DNA of 44,782 nucleotides from Cyanobium sp. (GTDB lineage Bacteria > Cyanobacteriota > Cyanobacteriia > PCC-6307 > Cyanobiaceae). Where the stretch lies: NCBI GenBank assembly GCA_014191755.1, contig BJHE01000017.1, positions 1-44,782 of the forward strand, in the 5' to 3' direction. This document shows, piece after piece, positions 31,163-39,546 of the stretch (its first letter is position 1; each line of letters begins with the position of its first letter). The position numbers were made by a program, and so were the translations under genes. The notes under the pieces are model-generated. The model made no database searches. It worked only from the letters and a program-made list of their open reading frames with translations, and had not been told where the DNA came from.

Positions 31163-32851
31163 ATGGACACCACCCAGGGCCCAGCGGAACAGCTTTACGA
31201 GAAGCTCCGATCCGATCGTGATCTCTGGCTGTCGCGTGCCAGGAGGTCCTGCCGGCTGACGCTGCCCTGGCTGGTGCCGGCCCCCAATGACCCGGACCAG
31301 GGGCAACCCGAGACCTACCCGCTGCCCTGGAATGACATCGGCCAGGAGGGCCACCAGCACTTGGCCAGCCGCTGGCTGCTGGCGGTAATGCCGGCCTCCG
31401 AGTCGTTTTTTAAGTACACGATTGATGAGCGGCAGCGGGCCACCCTGATCAGCGATGCCCGGCAGGCCGGAAAGGCCGAGGATGAAATCGCCAGATCCAT
31501 GGCGGAGTTCGACCGCAGCCTGCTCGCTATGGAGCAGTCGGTGCTCCGCGAGATCAACAGCACCGCCGATCGCGCCGTGGTGCTGGAGGCGATGGTCCAT
31601 TTGATCGGCCCTGGCAACGTCGTTCTTTATGACGACGAGGAGGACGGGCTCACCTGCTACCACCTGAACCGGTTTTGCATCCGGCGGGATCCGATGGGCC
31701 GGCCGCTGGAGCTGGTGATCTGCGAGAGCTTCACCGAAGACAGCCTGCCGGAGGCGGTGGCTGAGCACCTGAGCCTGCTCGAAGACGAGGGGAGCAAGGA
31801 CTACAGCCCCGATCCGCTGGCCCCCAACAAGGTGCTGGACCAGGAGGAGGTGATAAGGGTCTACACCCACGTGGAATGGGACTACAGGGCGAAGAAGGTC
31901 AAATGGTGCCAGGAATGCAAGGGTCACAAGATCGAGGGGCAAGAGGAGGAAGTCGGCCTTGAGATTTCCCCCTGGATGCCGCTGCGGGCAACGAGGATCG
32001 ATAGCTGCGACTACGGCCCCGGCTACATCGAAGCCCGGTGCCTGCACGGCCTGCAGACCGCCGAATCCTTGAGCCAGGCGCTGACCGAGGGGGCGATGAT
32101 CGCCGCCCAATCCAAGAGCGTGGTGCGCCCTGGCGGGGTTACAAACATCAGCGATCTAGTGGCGTGCCGCAACGGCGGCTATGTGATCGGCCACCCAGAT
32201 GATGTAAAGGAGCTGGGGTCCGATGGGGGCAGGGGGCAGGGGCTGGTGATGGCCGAGGCCCGCCTGCAACGGGTGGAGGCCGCCCTGAAGCGGGCCTTCA
32301 TGATGTTCAACGCCCGCGATTCGGAGCGGACCACCGCGGAGGAAATCCGAATAGTGGCGCAGCAGATGGACGAGGGGCAAGTCGGGATCTACAGCCTCCT
32401 CACAATTGAGTTCCAGAACCCCTACATCACCCGCAAGCTGCACGTCCTGACCCGCCAGGGGAAGGTCCAGCTGCCCAAGGATCTGGTGAAGCCGGTGGTA
32501 TCGGTTGGCCTGGCTGCCGTTGGCCGTGGCAACGACCTCGACAAGGCGATGCGCTTTATCCAGGGCCTCGATGCGCTGGCCAAGATCGTGGGCCCCGCCG
32601 AGGTCGCCGCTCGCGTCGATGTGAGCGCTGCCATCACCAGGCTCAGCAACGGGCTGGGCCTCGAAGCGATCGACCTGGTGCGCACGGAGCAGAAGGTCAA
32701 CGAGATCAAGGCGCAGCAGGCGCAGGCGGCGCAGCAGGAACAGCTGATGCAATCCCCCATGGCGGACCCGGCAAAGCTGGCCACCGCTGCGGCCACCGCC
32801 CAGCAGATGCAGGGCGAACCGCCGCCCACTCAACAACCCACTGAACCATGA
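31163..32851 (+). CDS. portal protein (head-tail connector), gp8-like
   Basis: 562 aa from ATG 31163 (T7 gp8: 536 aa). The start SDRDLWLSRARRSCRLTLPW is characteristic of T7-like portals, and the C-terminus is a Gln/Ala/Pro-rich tail. Residues after about 250 contain the stem region (LHGLQTAESLSQALTEGAM). The portal forms the dodecameric ring used for packaging and ejection. The stop overlaps the scaffold ATG. Confidence 0.92.
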   Translation: MDTTQGPAEQLYEKLRSDRDLWLSRARRSCRLTLPWLVPAPNDPDQGQPETYPLPWNDIGQEGHQHLASRWLLAVMPASESFFKYTIDERQRATLISDARQAGKAEDEIARSMAEFDRSLLAMEQSVLREINSTADRAVVLEAMVHLIGPGNVVLYDDEEDGLTCYHLNRFCIRRDPMGRPLELVICESFTEDSLPEAVAEHLSLLEDEGSKDYSPDPLAPNKVLDQEEVIRVYTHVEWDYRAKKVKWCQECKGHKIEGQEEEVGLEISPWMPLRATRIDSCDYGPGYIEARCLHGLQTAESLSQALTEGAMIAAQSKSVVRPGGVTNISDLVACRNGGYVIGHPDDVKELGSDGGRGQGLVMAEARLQRVEAALKRAFMMFNARDSERTTAEEIRIVAQQMDEGQVGIYSLLTIEFQNPYITRKLHVLTRQGKVQLPKDLVKPVVSVGLAAVGRGNDLDKAMRFIQGLDALAKIVGPAEVAARVDVSAAITRLSNGLGLEAIDLVRTEQKVNEIKAQQAQAAQQEQLMQSPMADPAKLATAAATAQQMQGEPPPTQQPTEP

Positions 32852-33873
32852 ACGTCACCGAACAGATCCTCAACCTGGTGCGCCCAGGCGAAGAGGACCG
32901 CCTCAGCGCCGCACTGGATGAGATCGAAGCGGAGGGCAGCCAGCCCACCCGCGAGGAATGGGATATGTCCCACCCCCTCGATCGGATGCTGGCGGCCGAG
33001 GAGCGGGCCGAGCAAAGGCAGGCCACCCCTCCCCGGCGGCCCACGGCCCCCGCGCCAGCCGAAGGTGAGGACGCGGACGACCTGTTGGCCGATCTGCTCA
33101 GCCCGGCCGACGACGACAACACCGAGGTCGCCGACGGCAACCAGGCCACCGACGACGAGATCCCGGAGGAATACCGGGGCAAGTCGATGAAGGAGGTGAT
33201 CGCCCTGGCAGAGGCCAAGGCCAAGGCGCCCGCAACCGGCAACACGCTCCCCCCGGAGGCCTACACCCCCGAACTGGGCAAGGCGCTGTACGGCGAGGCA
33301 CTGACCGGCGTGTTCGCCGCCGCCGAGGTGAACCCCCTGCAGCTCGATGCAACCCTGCGGGCCGGGGGCGATGTGAGCGAAGCGGTGGAGGCGCTGACCA
33401 GCAAGGCCGGCTTGCCTCGGTCCGTGGTGCAGACCTACCTCGACGGGGTCAAGGCCTCCTCGCCGGCCGCCACCCCCCAGCTGAGCGATGCAGATGTCGC
33501 GGCGATCCGGCAATCGGTCGGCGGCGACGAGAAGTTCAAGGCGCTGAGCGGCTGGGCCATCACCAACCTGAGCGAGGGCGAACTGGCTGGCTACAACGCA
33601 GCGATCAACTCCGGCAACAAGGAACTGGCAGCCTTCGCGGTGAAGGCCCTCCAGGTACAGGCAGCTGCCACCGGCAACCAGCCACGGCCTCGCAGTGAGC
33701 CGCAGCTGGCCAGGGGTGGACGGAGCCAGGGCGCAATGCGCTTTGCCTCGTCCGAGCAGCAAAACGCGGCCGTCGATCGCCGCAACGCTGCCGGCGAACG
33801 GCTGATGCACGTTGACCCCACCTACGCCAAGCGAGTGATGGCGGCCATCGCCAACTCGCCAAATTGGGCTTGA
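32848..33873 (+). CDS. scaffolding protein, gp9-like
   Basis: 341 aa. A highly acidic, Pro-rich first third (EGEDADDLLADLL, PADDDNTEV) and a basic C-terminal helix region (MRFASSEQQNAAVDRRNAAG ending VDPTYAKRVMAAIANS), the pattern of T7-like scaffolds that bind capsid through the C-terminus. It lies between portal and capsid genes as expected. Confidence 0.85.
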   Translation: MNVTEQILNLVRPGEEDRLSAALDEIEAEGSQPTREEWDMSHPLDRMLAAEERAEQRQATPPRRPTAPAPAEGEDADDLLADLLSPADDDNTEVADGNQATDDEIPEEYRGKSMKEVIALAEAKAKAPATGNTLPPEAYTPELGKALYGEALTGVFAAAEVNPLQLDATLRAGGDVSEAVEALTSKAGLPRSVVQTYLDGVKASSPAATPQLSDADVAAIRQSVGGDEKFKALSGWAITNLSEGELAGYNAAINSGNKELAAFAVKALQVQAAATGNQPRPRSEPQLARGGRSQGAMRFASSEQQNAAVDRRNAAGERLMHVDPTYAKRVMAAIANSPNWA

Positions 33874-33875
33874 AG

Positions 33876-33884
33876 CCGTAGCAT
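33876..33884 (+). promoter_or_regulatory. candidate capsid promoter core CCGTAGCAT
   Basis: Three bases after the scaffold stop and 186 bases before the capsid ATG, giving the capsid its own long leader, as with T7 promoter phi10. Confidence 0.5.
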
Positions 33885-33904
33885 CAGCGCAACGATTGAT
33901 GCAC

Positions 33905-34069
33905 CTGTGTAGTGCTGGCCTCCCTGCGGGAGAGGTCCGCACACCTCTCACCGGTCAAGTCAGCCGTTACAGCTACAGCGTCTCTGCATCGTTTAGCCCC
34001 CTAAGGGGGAATCGCTAAACACAGGTTGCAAGAAGCCACGGGCAAACAACCCAAACGCTTTTTGCAACC
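33905..34069 (+). promoter_or_regulatory. structured capsid leader
   Basis: Four stems can form. CTCCC/GGGAG (33920-33932) competes with GAGAGGT/ACCTCTC (33930-33949). GTTTAG/CTAAAC (33991-33996, 34015-34020) encloses CCCCC-TAA-GGGGG. GGTTGCAA (34024-34031) pairs with TTGCAACC (34062-34069), directly abutting the ATG at 34070. No Shine-Dalgarno is seen. The structure may stabilise capsid mRNA or control translation. Confidence 0.6.
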
Positions 34070-35086
34070 ATGGCGATTAATGATGCCTTGCTGGCCAGGC
34101 TTGGCCAGGTCCGGGGCACTGGCGAAGTCGATGCAATTTTCAAGAGCCTCGGGCAATCCGAGATCCTGAACGCGATGAAGCGCGAGTGTCTCTTTGAGAG
34201 ATTCGTGAAGACTCGGAACATCAAGAGGGGCAAGTCCGCTGAGTTTCAGATCACCGGCCGCGCCACTGCGGCGTACGTAACGCCTGGCGTGCCGTTGCTG
34301 GGCGGCCTGGGCGGCAACTCCCCCAGTGACAAAAACGTCAAGACGATCGCCGTTGATGGCCTCATGGCCGCTGACCAGGCGATCTACAGCCTCGACGAGC
34401 TGATGGATTACGCCGATGTGCGCAGTGAATACTTCGAGCAGCTGGGCATCGCTCTGGCCTGGGAGCGGGACAAGCGCATTGCTCGCATCCTGTTTGCAGC
34501 GGCCAACAGCACCACCGAACCCCTGGCCCGAACGATCAACACTGGCCGGATCGGGTTCAAGAAAACCCTAACGGCCGGTTATGCCACCGCATCGAAGCAG
34601 GCCAAGGGCGACGAGTTGGCATCCGCCCTCGGCGACATCAAGGTTGCCATGAGGAAAAAGGACGTGCCCGCTTCCACTCTGGTCTGCGTGGTCCCGCCCG
34701 ATGAATACGATTGCCTCAACGAGGGGACCCGTGTGATCAACACGGACTTCAACGGCGGCCAGAGCAACGGCTCCATCGCCAGCGGTGCGGTTGGCCGGGT
34801 GAAAGGAATCCCTATTTACGAGTCCAACCACCTGATCCAGCCCCCTTACACGCTAAGCGCATTCGACAAGAACCCTGATTACGCTCAGGACCTGACCAAG
34901 TTACGGGCATTAGTCTTCAGCCGGGAAGCAGTCGGCATGCTCACGCTGCGGGCCCCCAAGTTCCAGATGACCAGCAAGGACGGCGACTTCGACATCCAGT
35001 ACCAGGCCACCCTTGGCGTGGCCACGCAGTCGATCGGCATCGGCCGGCTGCGGGATGAATGCGCTGCCTGCATCGTGATCCCCTAA
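34070..35086 (+). CDS. major capsid protein, gp10-like
   Basis: 338 aa (T7 gp10A: 345 aa). An N-arm helix (DALLARLGQVRGTGEVDAIF) is followed by strands and a spine helix of an HK97 fold; YVTPGVPLLGG and SAEFQITGRATAAY match T7-like capsids. It is preceded by its own long structured leader and followed by a strong terminator, as gene 10 is in T7. Confidence 0.92.
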   Translation: MAINDALLARLGQVRGTGEVDAIFKSLGQSEILNAMKRECLFERFVKTRNIKRGKSAEFQITGRATAAYVTPGVPLLGGLGGNSPSDKNVKTIAVDGLMAADQAIYSLDELMDYADVRSEYFEQLGIALAWERDKRIARILFAAANSTTEPLARTINTGRIGFKKTLTAGYATASKQAKGDELASALGDIKVAMRKKDVPASTLVCVVPPDEYDCLNEGTRVINTDFNGGQSNGSIASGAVGRVKGIPIYESNHLIQPPYTLSAFDKNPDYAQDLTKLRALVFSREAVGMLTLRAPKFQMTSKDGDFDIQYQATLGVATQSIGIGRLRDECAACIVIP

Positions 35087-35109
35087 GCTCTGGTCTGACG
35101 GAGCGAATT

Positions 35110-35136
35110 GGCCCTCGGTTTGCCGGGTGCCTTTTT
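35110..35136 (+). terminator. intrinsic terminator after the capsid gene
   Basis: GGCCCTCGG (35110-35118), loop TTTG, CCGGGTGCC (35123-35131) with one mismatch and one G-T pair, then TTTTT (35132-35136). Same location as T7 T-phi. Confidence 0.85.
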
Positions 35137-35144
35137 CATGGCAA

Positions 35145-35154
35145 CCGATAGCAT
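35145..35154 (+). promoter_or_regulatory. candidate promoter core CCGATAGCAT
   Basis: Between the capsid terminator and the tail-tube gene; one base longer than the other cores (CCGA-TAGCAT). Followed by GTGCTCTGCA and ATG 35179. Confidence 0.45.
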
Positions 35155-35178
35155 GTGCTCTGCACCGCTGGATTGTTC

Positions 35179-35838
35179 ATGGGCCTGGCCAACCAGTCAG
35201 CGACGCCAGGCCGCACCACCCTGCTGGATGCGGTGAACATCCTGCTGGCCGTGATCGGTGAGGCCCCGGTGAACAGCCTCGATGACCCGGTGATGACCGA
35301 ATCATCGATCGCCGAGCGCACCCTGCTGGAGTTTCACAAGCAGGAGCAGACCCGCGGCTGGAGCTGGAACAGCGAGCAGGACTACCCCTTCGCCGTGGCC
35401 ACGGACGGCGGCATCACCGTGCCATCGAACCTCACCCGCTTTGCCCCCAACCCATTCCAGTGGGACGGGCGCTTCATCCTCCGGGGCCAGCGGGTCTACG
35501 ACCGGGAGAACCGCACCTACGTGCTGACGGGTGCCGCCGTCACACAGCTCACCGCCGATGTGGTGTGGACGCTGCCGTGGGATGACTGCCCGGAGGTGTT
35601 CAATAGGTACATCAGCATCCTGGGCGCCAGGGCCTTTGCCAATCGATTTCTGGGCAGCGACTCGATCGAGCGCTACACCCAGCAGGACCTGCTGATGGCC
35701 CGGGCCGAGTTGGACCGGAACGAGCTGCAACAGCTCCAGCCCAACAGCCTGAGCGGCCAGCGCGGGGTGATGCCATTTGGCACCTTCAACCCTGCTGCCG
35801 GGTTAGCCGGTCGCGGCAGCCCAAGCTGGTTTGACTGA
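35179..35838 (+). CDS. tail tubular protein A, gp11-like
   Basis: 219 aa from ATG 35179 (T7 gp11: 196 aa). The opening LLDAVNILLAVIGEAPVNSL and the segment EQTRGWSWNSEQDYPF are diagnostic for the T7-like adaptor ring below the portal. The stop overlaps the ATG of the next gene. Confidence 0.9.
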   Translation: MGLANQSATPGRTTLLDAVNILLAVIGEAPVNSLDDPVMTESSIAERTLLEFHKQEQTRGWSWNSEQDYPFAVATDGGITVPSNLTRFAPNPFQWDGRFILRGQRVYDRENRTYVLTGAAVTQLTADVVWTLPWDDCPEVFNRYISILGARAFANRFLGSDSIERYTQQDLLMARAELDRNELQQLQPNSLSGQRGVMPFGTFNPAAGLAGRGSPSWFD

Positions 35839-38279
35839 TGGCTGAACTCTTCACCTCCCTAGTCCCAAACCTGATCCAGGGGGTCAGCCAGCAACCGGAC
35901 GCCCAGCGGGATCCCACTCAGGCGGAGCTACAGATCAACGCGGTCAGCAGCAGCGCCGAGGGCCTGCGCAAGCGGGATCCCACGCAGACCCTGGCCAGGG
36001 TGAGCTCCACCAGCCTGGGCGATGTGTTCGTTCACGCGATCCTGCGCGACCGCAACGAGCGGTATCTGGCGGTGATCAGCAGCAGCACCGTGAAGGTGTT
36101 CGATCTCGACGGCGTGGCGCAGACCGTCAGCGCCCCCAGCGGCTACGGCTACCTCTCCGGTGTGACGGACGCCAGGCGGCAGATCCGGTGCGGCACCGTG
36201 GCCGATTACACCTTCGTGGCCAGCTCGCTGAAGGTGGTGGCGATGGACGCGGCGGTGGCCCCCGCTGTGGCCAGGCCGGCGGCCAATGAAGCCCTGGTGT
36301 GGGTGAAGGCCGCCAACTACGGCCAGTCCTACCGGGTGAATGTGAATGGCACCCTGGCCACGGCGACAACAACGACGACGGCCGGCACGGCGATCAGCAC
36401 GGCGGACATCGCCGAGCAGATCAAGACGGCCCTAGCCGGCGTGGCTGGTGTCTCGATTGCCCGAGCCGGATCGGTGCTGCACTTCACCAGCGCGAGCACA
36501 ATCACAATCAGCGCCACCGACGCCAGGGCGAACGCGGACATCACCGCGATCACCAATTCGGTGCAGTCGTTCACCAGTCTTCCGGCGATTGCACCCCAGG
36601 GCTACCAGGTGGAGGTGACGGGCGACCCGACCAACAACTTCGACGGCTACTACCTGAAGTTCGCGCCCCGCTCTGGCGCCGGCACCTTCGGAGAGGGGGC
36701 ATGGGAAGAGACCGTGGCGCCAGGAGCGCGGTACAAGCTGGATCCGGCCACCATGCCGCAGGTACTGGTGCGGCTGCCGGCGGGCACGTGGTACTTCGGG
36801 CCCCTCAACGGTGCGGCGCTGACGGGCCTCACCCTTCCAACGTGGGGGCAGCGAACAGCCGGCGACAGCGAATCGGCCCCGGACCCGAGCTTCGTTGGCC
36901 AAACGGTGAACGACATCTTCGTGCATCGCGGGCGGCTGGGGATCCTGGCGGATGAGAAACGCATCTACAGCCGGGCCAAGGACTTCTTTGCGTTCTTCCC
37001 GGAAACCGTGACAACGGTTCTGGATACTGACCCGATCGACAAGACCGCCAGCAGCTCCAGGGTGAGCGTGCTGCGGTATGCGGTGCCATTCCAGGGCGAA
37101 ATGCTGCTAATCAGCGATGATTATCAGTACAGATCCTATGCGACTGATGCTTCGCTGACGCCAGCAACGGATGCAATTACGATCCTGACGGGTTACGAAA
37201 TTGATCCAGGAGTGCGGCCAATCCAGATGGGTGGCTCGGTTGTGTTTTGCCAGGCCAACGGGGAATGGAGCCAGCTGCGGCAGTTCTCCGTACGTGGCGC
37301 CGGCACTGCGCTGGTGGGCGATGCTGACAGCATTACCGATCACGCAAGCAGCTACATCCCGTCTGGAATATTCCAGCTCGCGGCGAACGATACCGGCAAT
37401 TCGCTGTATTGCATCAGCAGCAAGGCGGGTTACACGAACAGGATCTACACGTACAAGTTCCTGTACCGAAATGGCGGCAGCGGGATAGAGCGAGCCCAGT
37501 CCAGCTGGAGCTACTGGGATCTCCCTGGGGCAGACAGCATCCTCTCGATCGTGGCGATCCAGGAAACGCTCTACCTCCTGGTCCAGCGCGGCGGGGAGGT
37601 GTTCCTGGAGAAGATGCCGGTGCTCGATCGGCAGTCGGTCGCCGCGGCGCCGTACCCGCTGCTCCTCGATCGCTGGGTGAGTACCACCACCGCCAGCCCG
37701 GCCGCCGTGCGGGTGCCAGCCGGCGCCTACGACGCCGTGACGAAGGTGACGACCTGGACGCTGCCGTTCACGATCAGGGCCACGACCCAGGCATGGTCCG
37801 CCTACCAGCCGGGCTACCAGGGCGGGGTGCTGCTGGGGGCTGCCGATAGCGGCAACACAATCACGGCCCGCGGCGACTGGTCGGCAGCGCAGGTTTGGTT
37901 TGGAGAGCTTTACCCGTTCCGCTACCGGCCGTCGCGGTTCAAGCCGATGCGGACCCAGGGCGGCGGTCAGGTGGCCAGCAACACGCTGCGGGCGCAGATC
38001 CGCCAGGCCCGGCTGAGATACCACGAAACCGGCTATTTCCAGGTGCGGGTCACGCCCACTGGCAACCGCGACGAGGCGGTTTACACCTTCCCGGGCAGCA
38101 CGGTGAGCCTGCTGCAGGGTGCGGACGAGGGCCAGGAGGGGGTGTTCCGCATCCCGATGTTCGGCCGGGGGGAGAACATCACGGTCACGATCGAAAACGA
38201 CACGGCGCACCCGTGCAAGTTCTCAAGCCTGGAATGGACCGGGTTGATCACCGGCAGGGGCCGGGCGGTGCAGCAATGA
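35838..38279 (+). CDS. tail tubular protein B (nozzle), gp12-like
   Basis: 813 aa (T7 gp12: 794 aa). The N-terminus LVPNLIQGVSQQPDAQRDPT is the family signature. Later segments such as FVHRGRLGILADEKRIYSRA and the beta-rich C-terminal region support the assignment. It forms the tail nozzle to which fibres attach. A stretch around 36330-36560 is Thr/Ala-rich and may be an inserted domain. Confidence 0.92.
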   Translation: MAELFTSLVPNLIQGVSQQPDAQRDPTQAELQINAVSSSAEGLRKRDPTQTLARVSSTSLGDVFVHAILRDRNERYLAVISSSTVKVFDLDGVAQTVSAPSGYGYLSGVTDARRQIRCGTVADYTFVASSLKVVAMDAAVAPAVARPAANEALVWVKAANYGQSYRVNVNGTLATATTTTTAGTAISTADIAEQIKTALAGVAGVSIARAGSVLHFTSASTITISATDARANADITAITNSVQSFTSLPAIAPQGYQVEVTGDPTNNFDGYYLKFAPRSGAGTFGEGAWEETVAPGARYKLDPATMPQVLVRLPAGTWYFGPLNGAALTGLTLPTWGQRTAGDSESAPDPSFVGQTVNDIFVHRGRLGILADEKRIYSRAKDFFAFFPETVTTVLDTDPIDKTASSSRVSVLRYAVPFQGEMLLISDDYQYRSYATDASLTPATDAITILTGYEIDPGVRPIQMGGSVVFCQANGEWSQLRQFSVRGAGTALVGDADSITDHASSYIPSGIFQLAANDTGNSLYCISSKAGYTNRIYTYKFLYRNGGSGIERAQSSWSYWDLPGADSILSIVAIQETLYLLVQRGGEVFLEKMPVLDRQSVAAAPYPLLLDRWVSTTTASPAAVRVPAGAYDAVTKVTTWTLPFTIRATTQAWSAYQPGYQGGVLLGAADSGNTITARGDWSAAQVWFGELYPFRYRPSRFKPMRTQGGGQVASNTLRAQIRQARLRYHETGYFQVRVTPTGNRDEAVYTFPGSTVSLLQGADEGQEGVFRIPMFGRGENITVTIENDTAHPCKFSSLEWTGLITGRGRAVQQ

Positions 38280-38731
38280 GATGGGCCCTGGCTACCAGCG
38301 ATGTGGTGGACTTCATCGGCCACAACCTGCGGGATGCGGACCGCGCAGAGGTGTGGCTTAGCGACCGCCTGAGCCCCCTTGAAGCCGTGCGGCAGAGCTG
38401 GCAGGCCAGTCTGGGTCACGAATGCCACGCCGTGATTGACGACGACGACGTGCCGGTGGCGTTGTGCGGGGTCTGCGAGGGTGGTGTGATCTGGATGCTT
38501 TGCACGGATGGATTGCTGGCCACCGCTGCCAACCGGCGGCAGTTCATCCGGGAGGGGAAGGGCTGGGTAGACCGCTGCCTCCAGCGCTATGGTCCGCTCA
38601 GTAACTGGGTTTTTGCCAAAAACATGGGCTCGATTCGGTGGTTGAAATTGTTGGGGTTCACGGTTCACCTGCCGGCCCCGTTCGGCCCCAGCTGCGCTCT
38701 GTTCTGCAGGTTTGAAGGGGTGCCGAAGTGA
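38276..38731 (+). CDS. gp13-like internal protein with GNAT-like fold
   Basis: 151 aa (T7 gp13: 138 aa). DRAEVWLSDRLSPLEAV, VPVALCGVCEGGVIWML and the final NWVFAKNMGSIRWLKLLGFTV follow the acetyltransferase-like pattern seen in T7-like gp13. It is needed for virion assembly in T7 although not packaged in large amounts. Start and stop overlap neighbours. Confidence 0.72.
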   Translation: MRWALATSDVVDFIGHNLRDADRAEVWLSDRLSPLEAVRQSWQASLGHECHAVIDDDDVPVALCGVCEGGVIWMLCTDGLLATAANRRQFIREGKGWVDRCLQRYGPLSNWVFAKNMGSIRWLKLLGFTVHLPAPFGPSCALFCRFEGVPK

Positions 38732-39546
38732 TCATCGATCCGATCAGCGCAGGCGTTGCGGGTGTCAGCACGGCGCTGAACCTGTTCGGGGCCGGGCAGC
38801 AAAGCGCGGCCGCAAAGCAGGACTACCTGAATCAGAGCAGCTTCCAGCGGGCAACCAATCAATTTGCCCAGTGGCAGGCCGATCAAAACCAGCGCTTCAG
38901 CGATGCGAATGCCCGGTATCAGTTCTGGGGGCAGCAGGTGCAGTACCAGCAGCAGCTGGGCTATGTCCACCAGTTGCAAAGTTTCGAGCTGGCGAAGCGG
39001 ATCAGCCAGGCCAACGTGGTGCGCGACACCCGGGCCGCCGCTGGCGCGGAGTTCGTCGGCAACTCGCAAGCCGCATCGAACCGCCTGCAGGAGGTGGCGA
39101 TGCAAGCCGCGGTCGCCCAGCAGCAGTACGGCTGGCGGACGCTGCAGGCCAGGGCCTCGGTGCAGGCCATGGACGCCGAGGGGTTATCCGTCGATCGGTT
39201 GATCAACGACTACGCCCGACAGGCCGGCGACTACAACACGATCGCCCGGATCAACGAGGGCCTGCAGCGCAACCAGTTCAACCGGGAGCAGACCGCCCTG
39301 GTGGGCCGGTATCTGAGCGAGTGGAACAGCCAGCAGTTCTACACGCCAACGGTTTACATCGAGCCGATGGAGCCGTTTGCGCCGATGCCAGCGCTGATGC
39401 AACCGGCGGCCCCGTCGATGACGGGCCCTGGGCCCGGCGGCGGCCCGGCGGCGCTGCGGATCGGGTCGGCCCTGCTGGGTGGTGTGGGCACCTACATGAA
39501 CAGCGCGGCCAAGATGAAGAAGGCTGCTGAGCCCAAGAGCAGCTGA
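38728..39546 (+). CDS. gp14-like internal virion protein
   Basis: 272 aa from GTG coupled to the previous stop. The N-terminus ISAGVAGVSTALNLFGAGQQ is a hydrophobic, glycine-containing segment suited to membrane insertion. Long Gln-rich helices follow, and a second hydrophobic segment lies near the C-terminus (IGSALLGGVGTYM). T7 gp14 is ejected and forms the outer-membrane channel. Confidence 0.75.
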   Translation: MIIDPISAGVAGVSTALNLFGAGQQSAAAKQDYLNQSSFQRATNQFAQWQADQNQRFSDANARYQFWGQQVQYQQQLGYVHQLQSFELAKRISQANVVRDTRAAAGAEFVGNSQAASNRLQEVAMQAAVAQQQYGWRTLQARASVQAMDAEGLSVDRLINDYARQAGDYNTIARINEGLQRNQFNREQTALVGRYLSEWNSQQFYTPTVYIEPMEPFAPMPALMQPAAPSMTGPGPGGGPAALRIGSALLGGVGTYMNSAAKMKKAAEPKSS

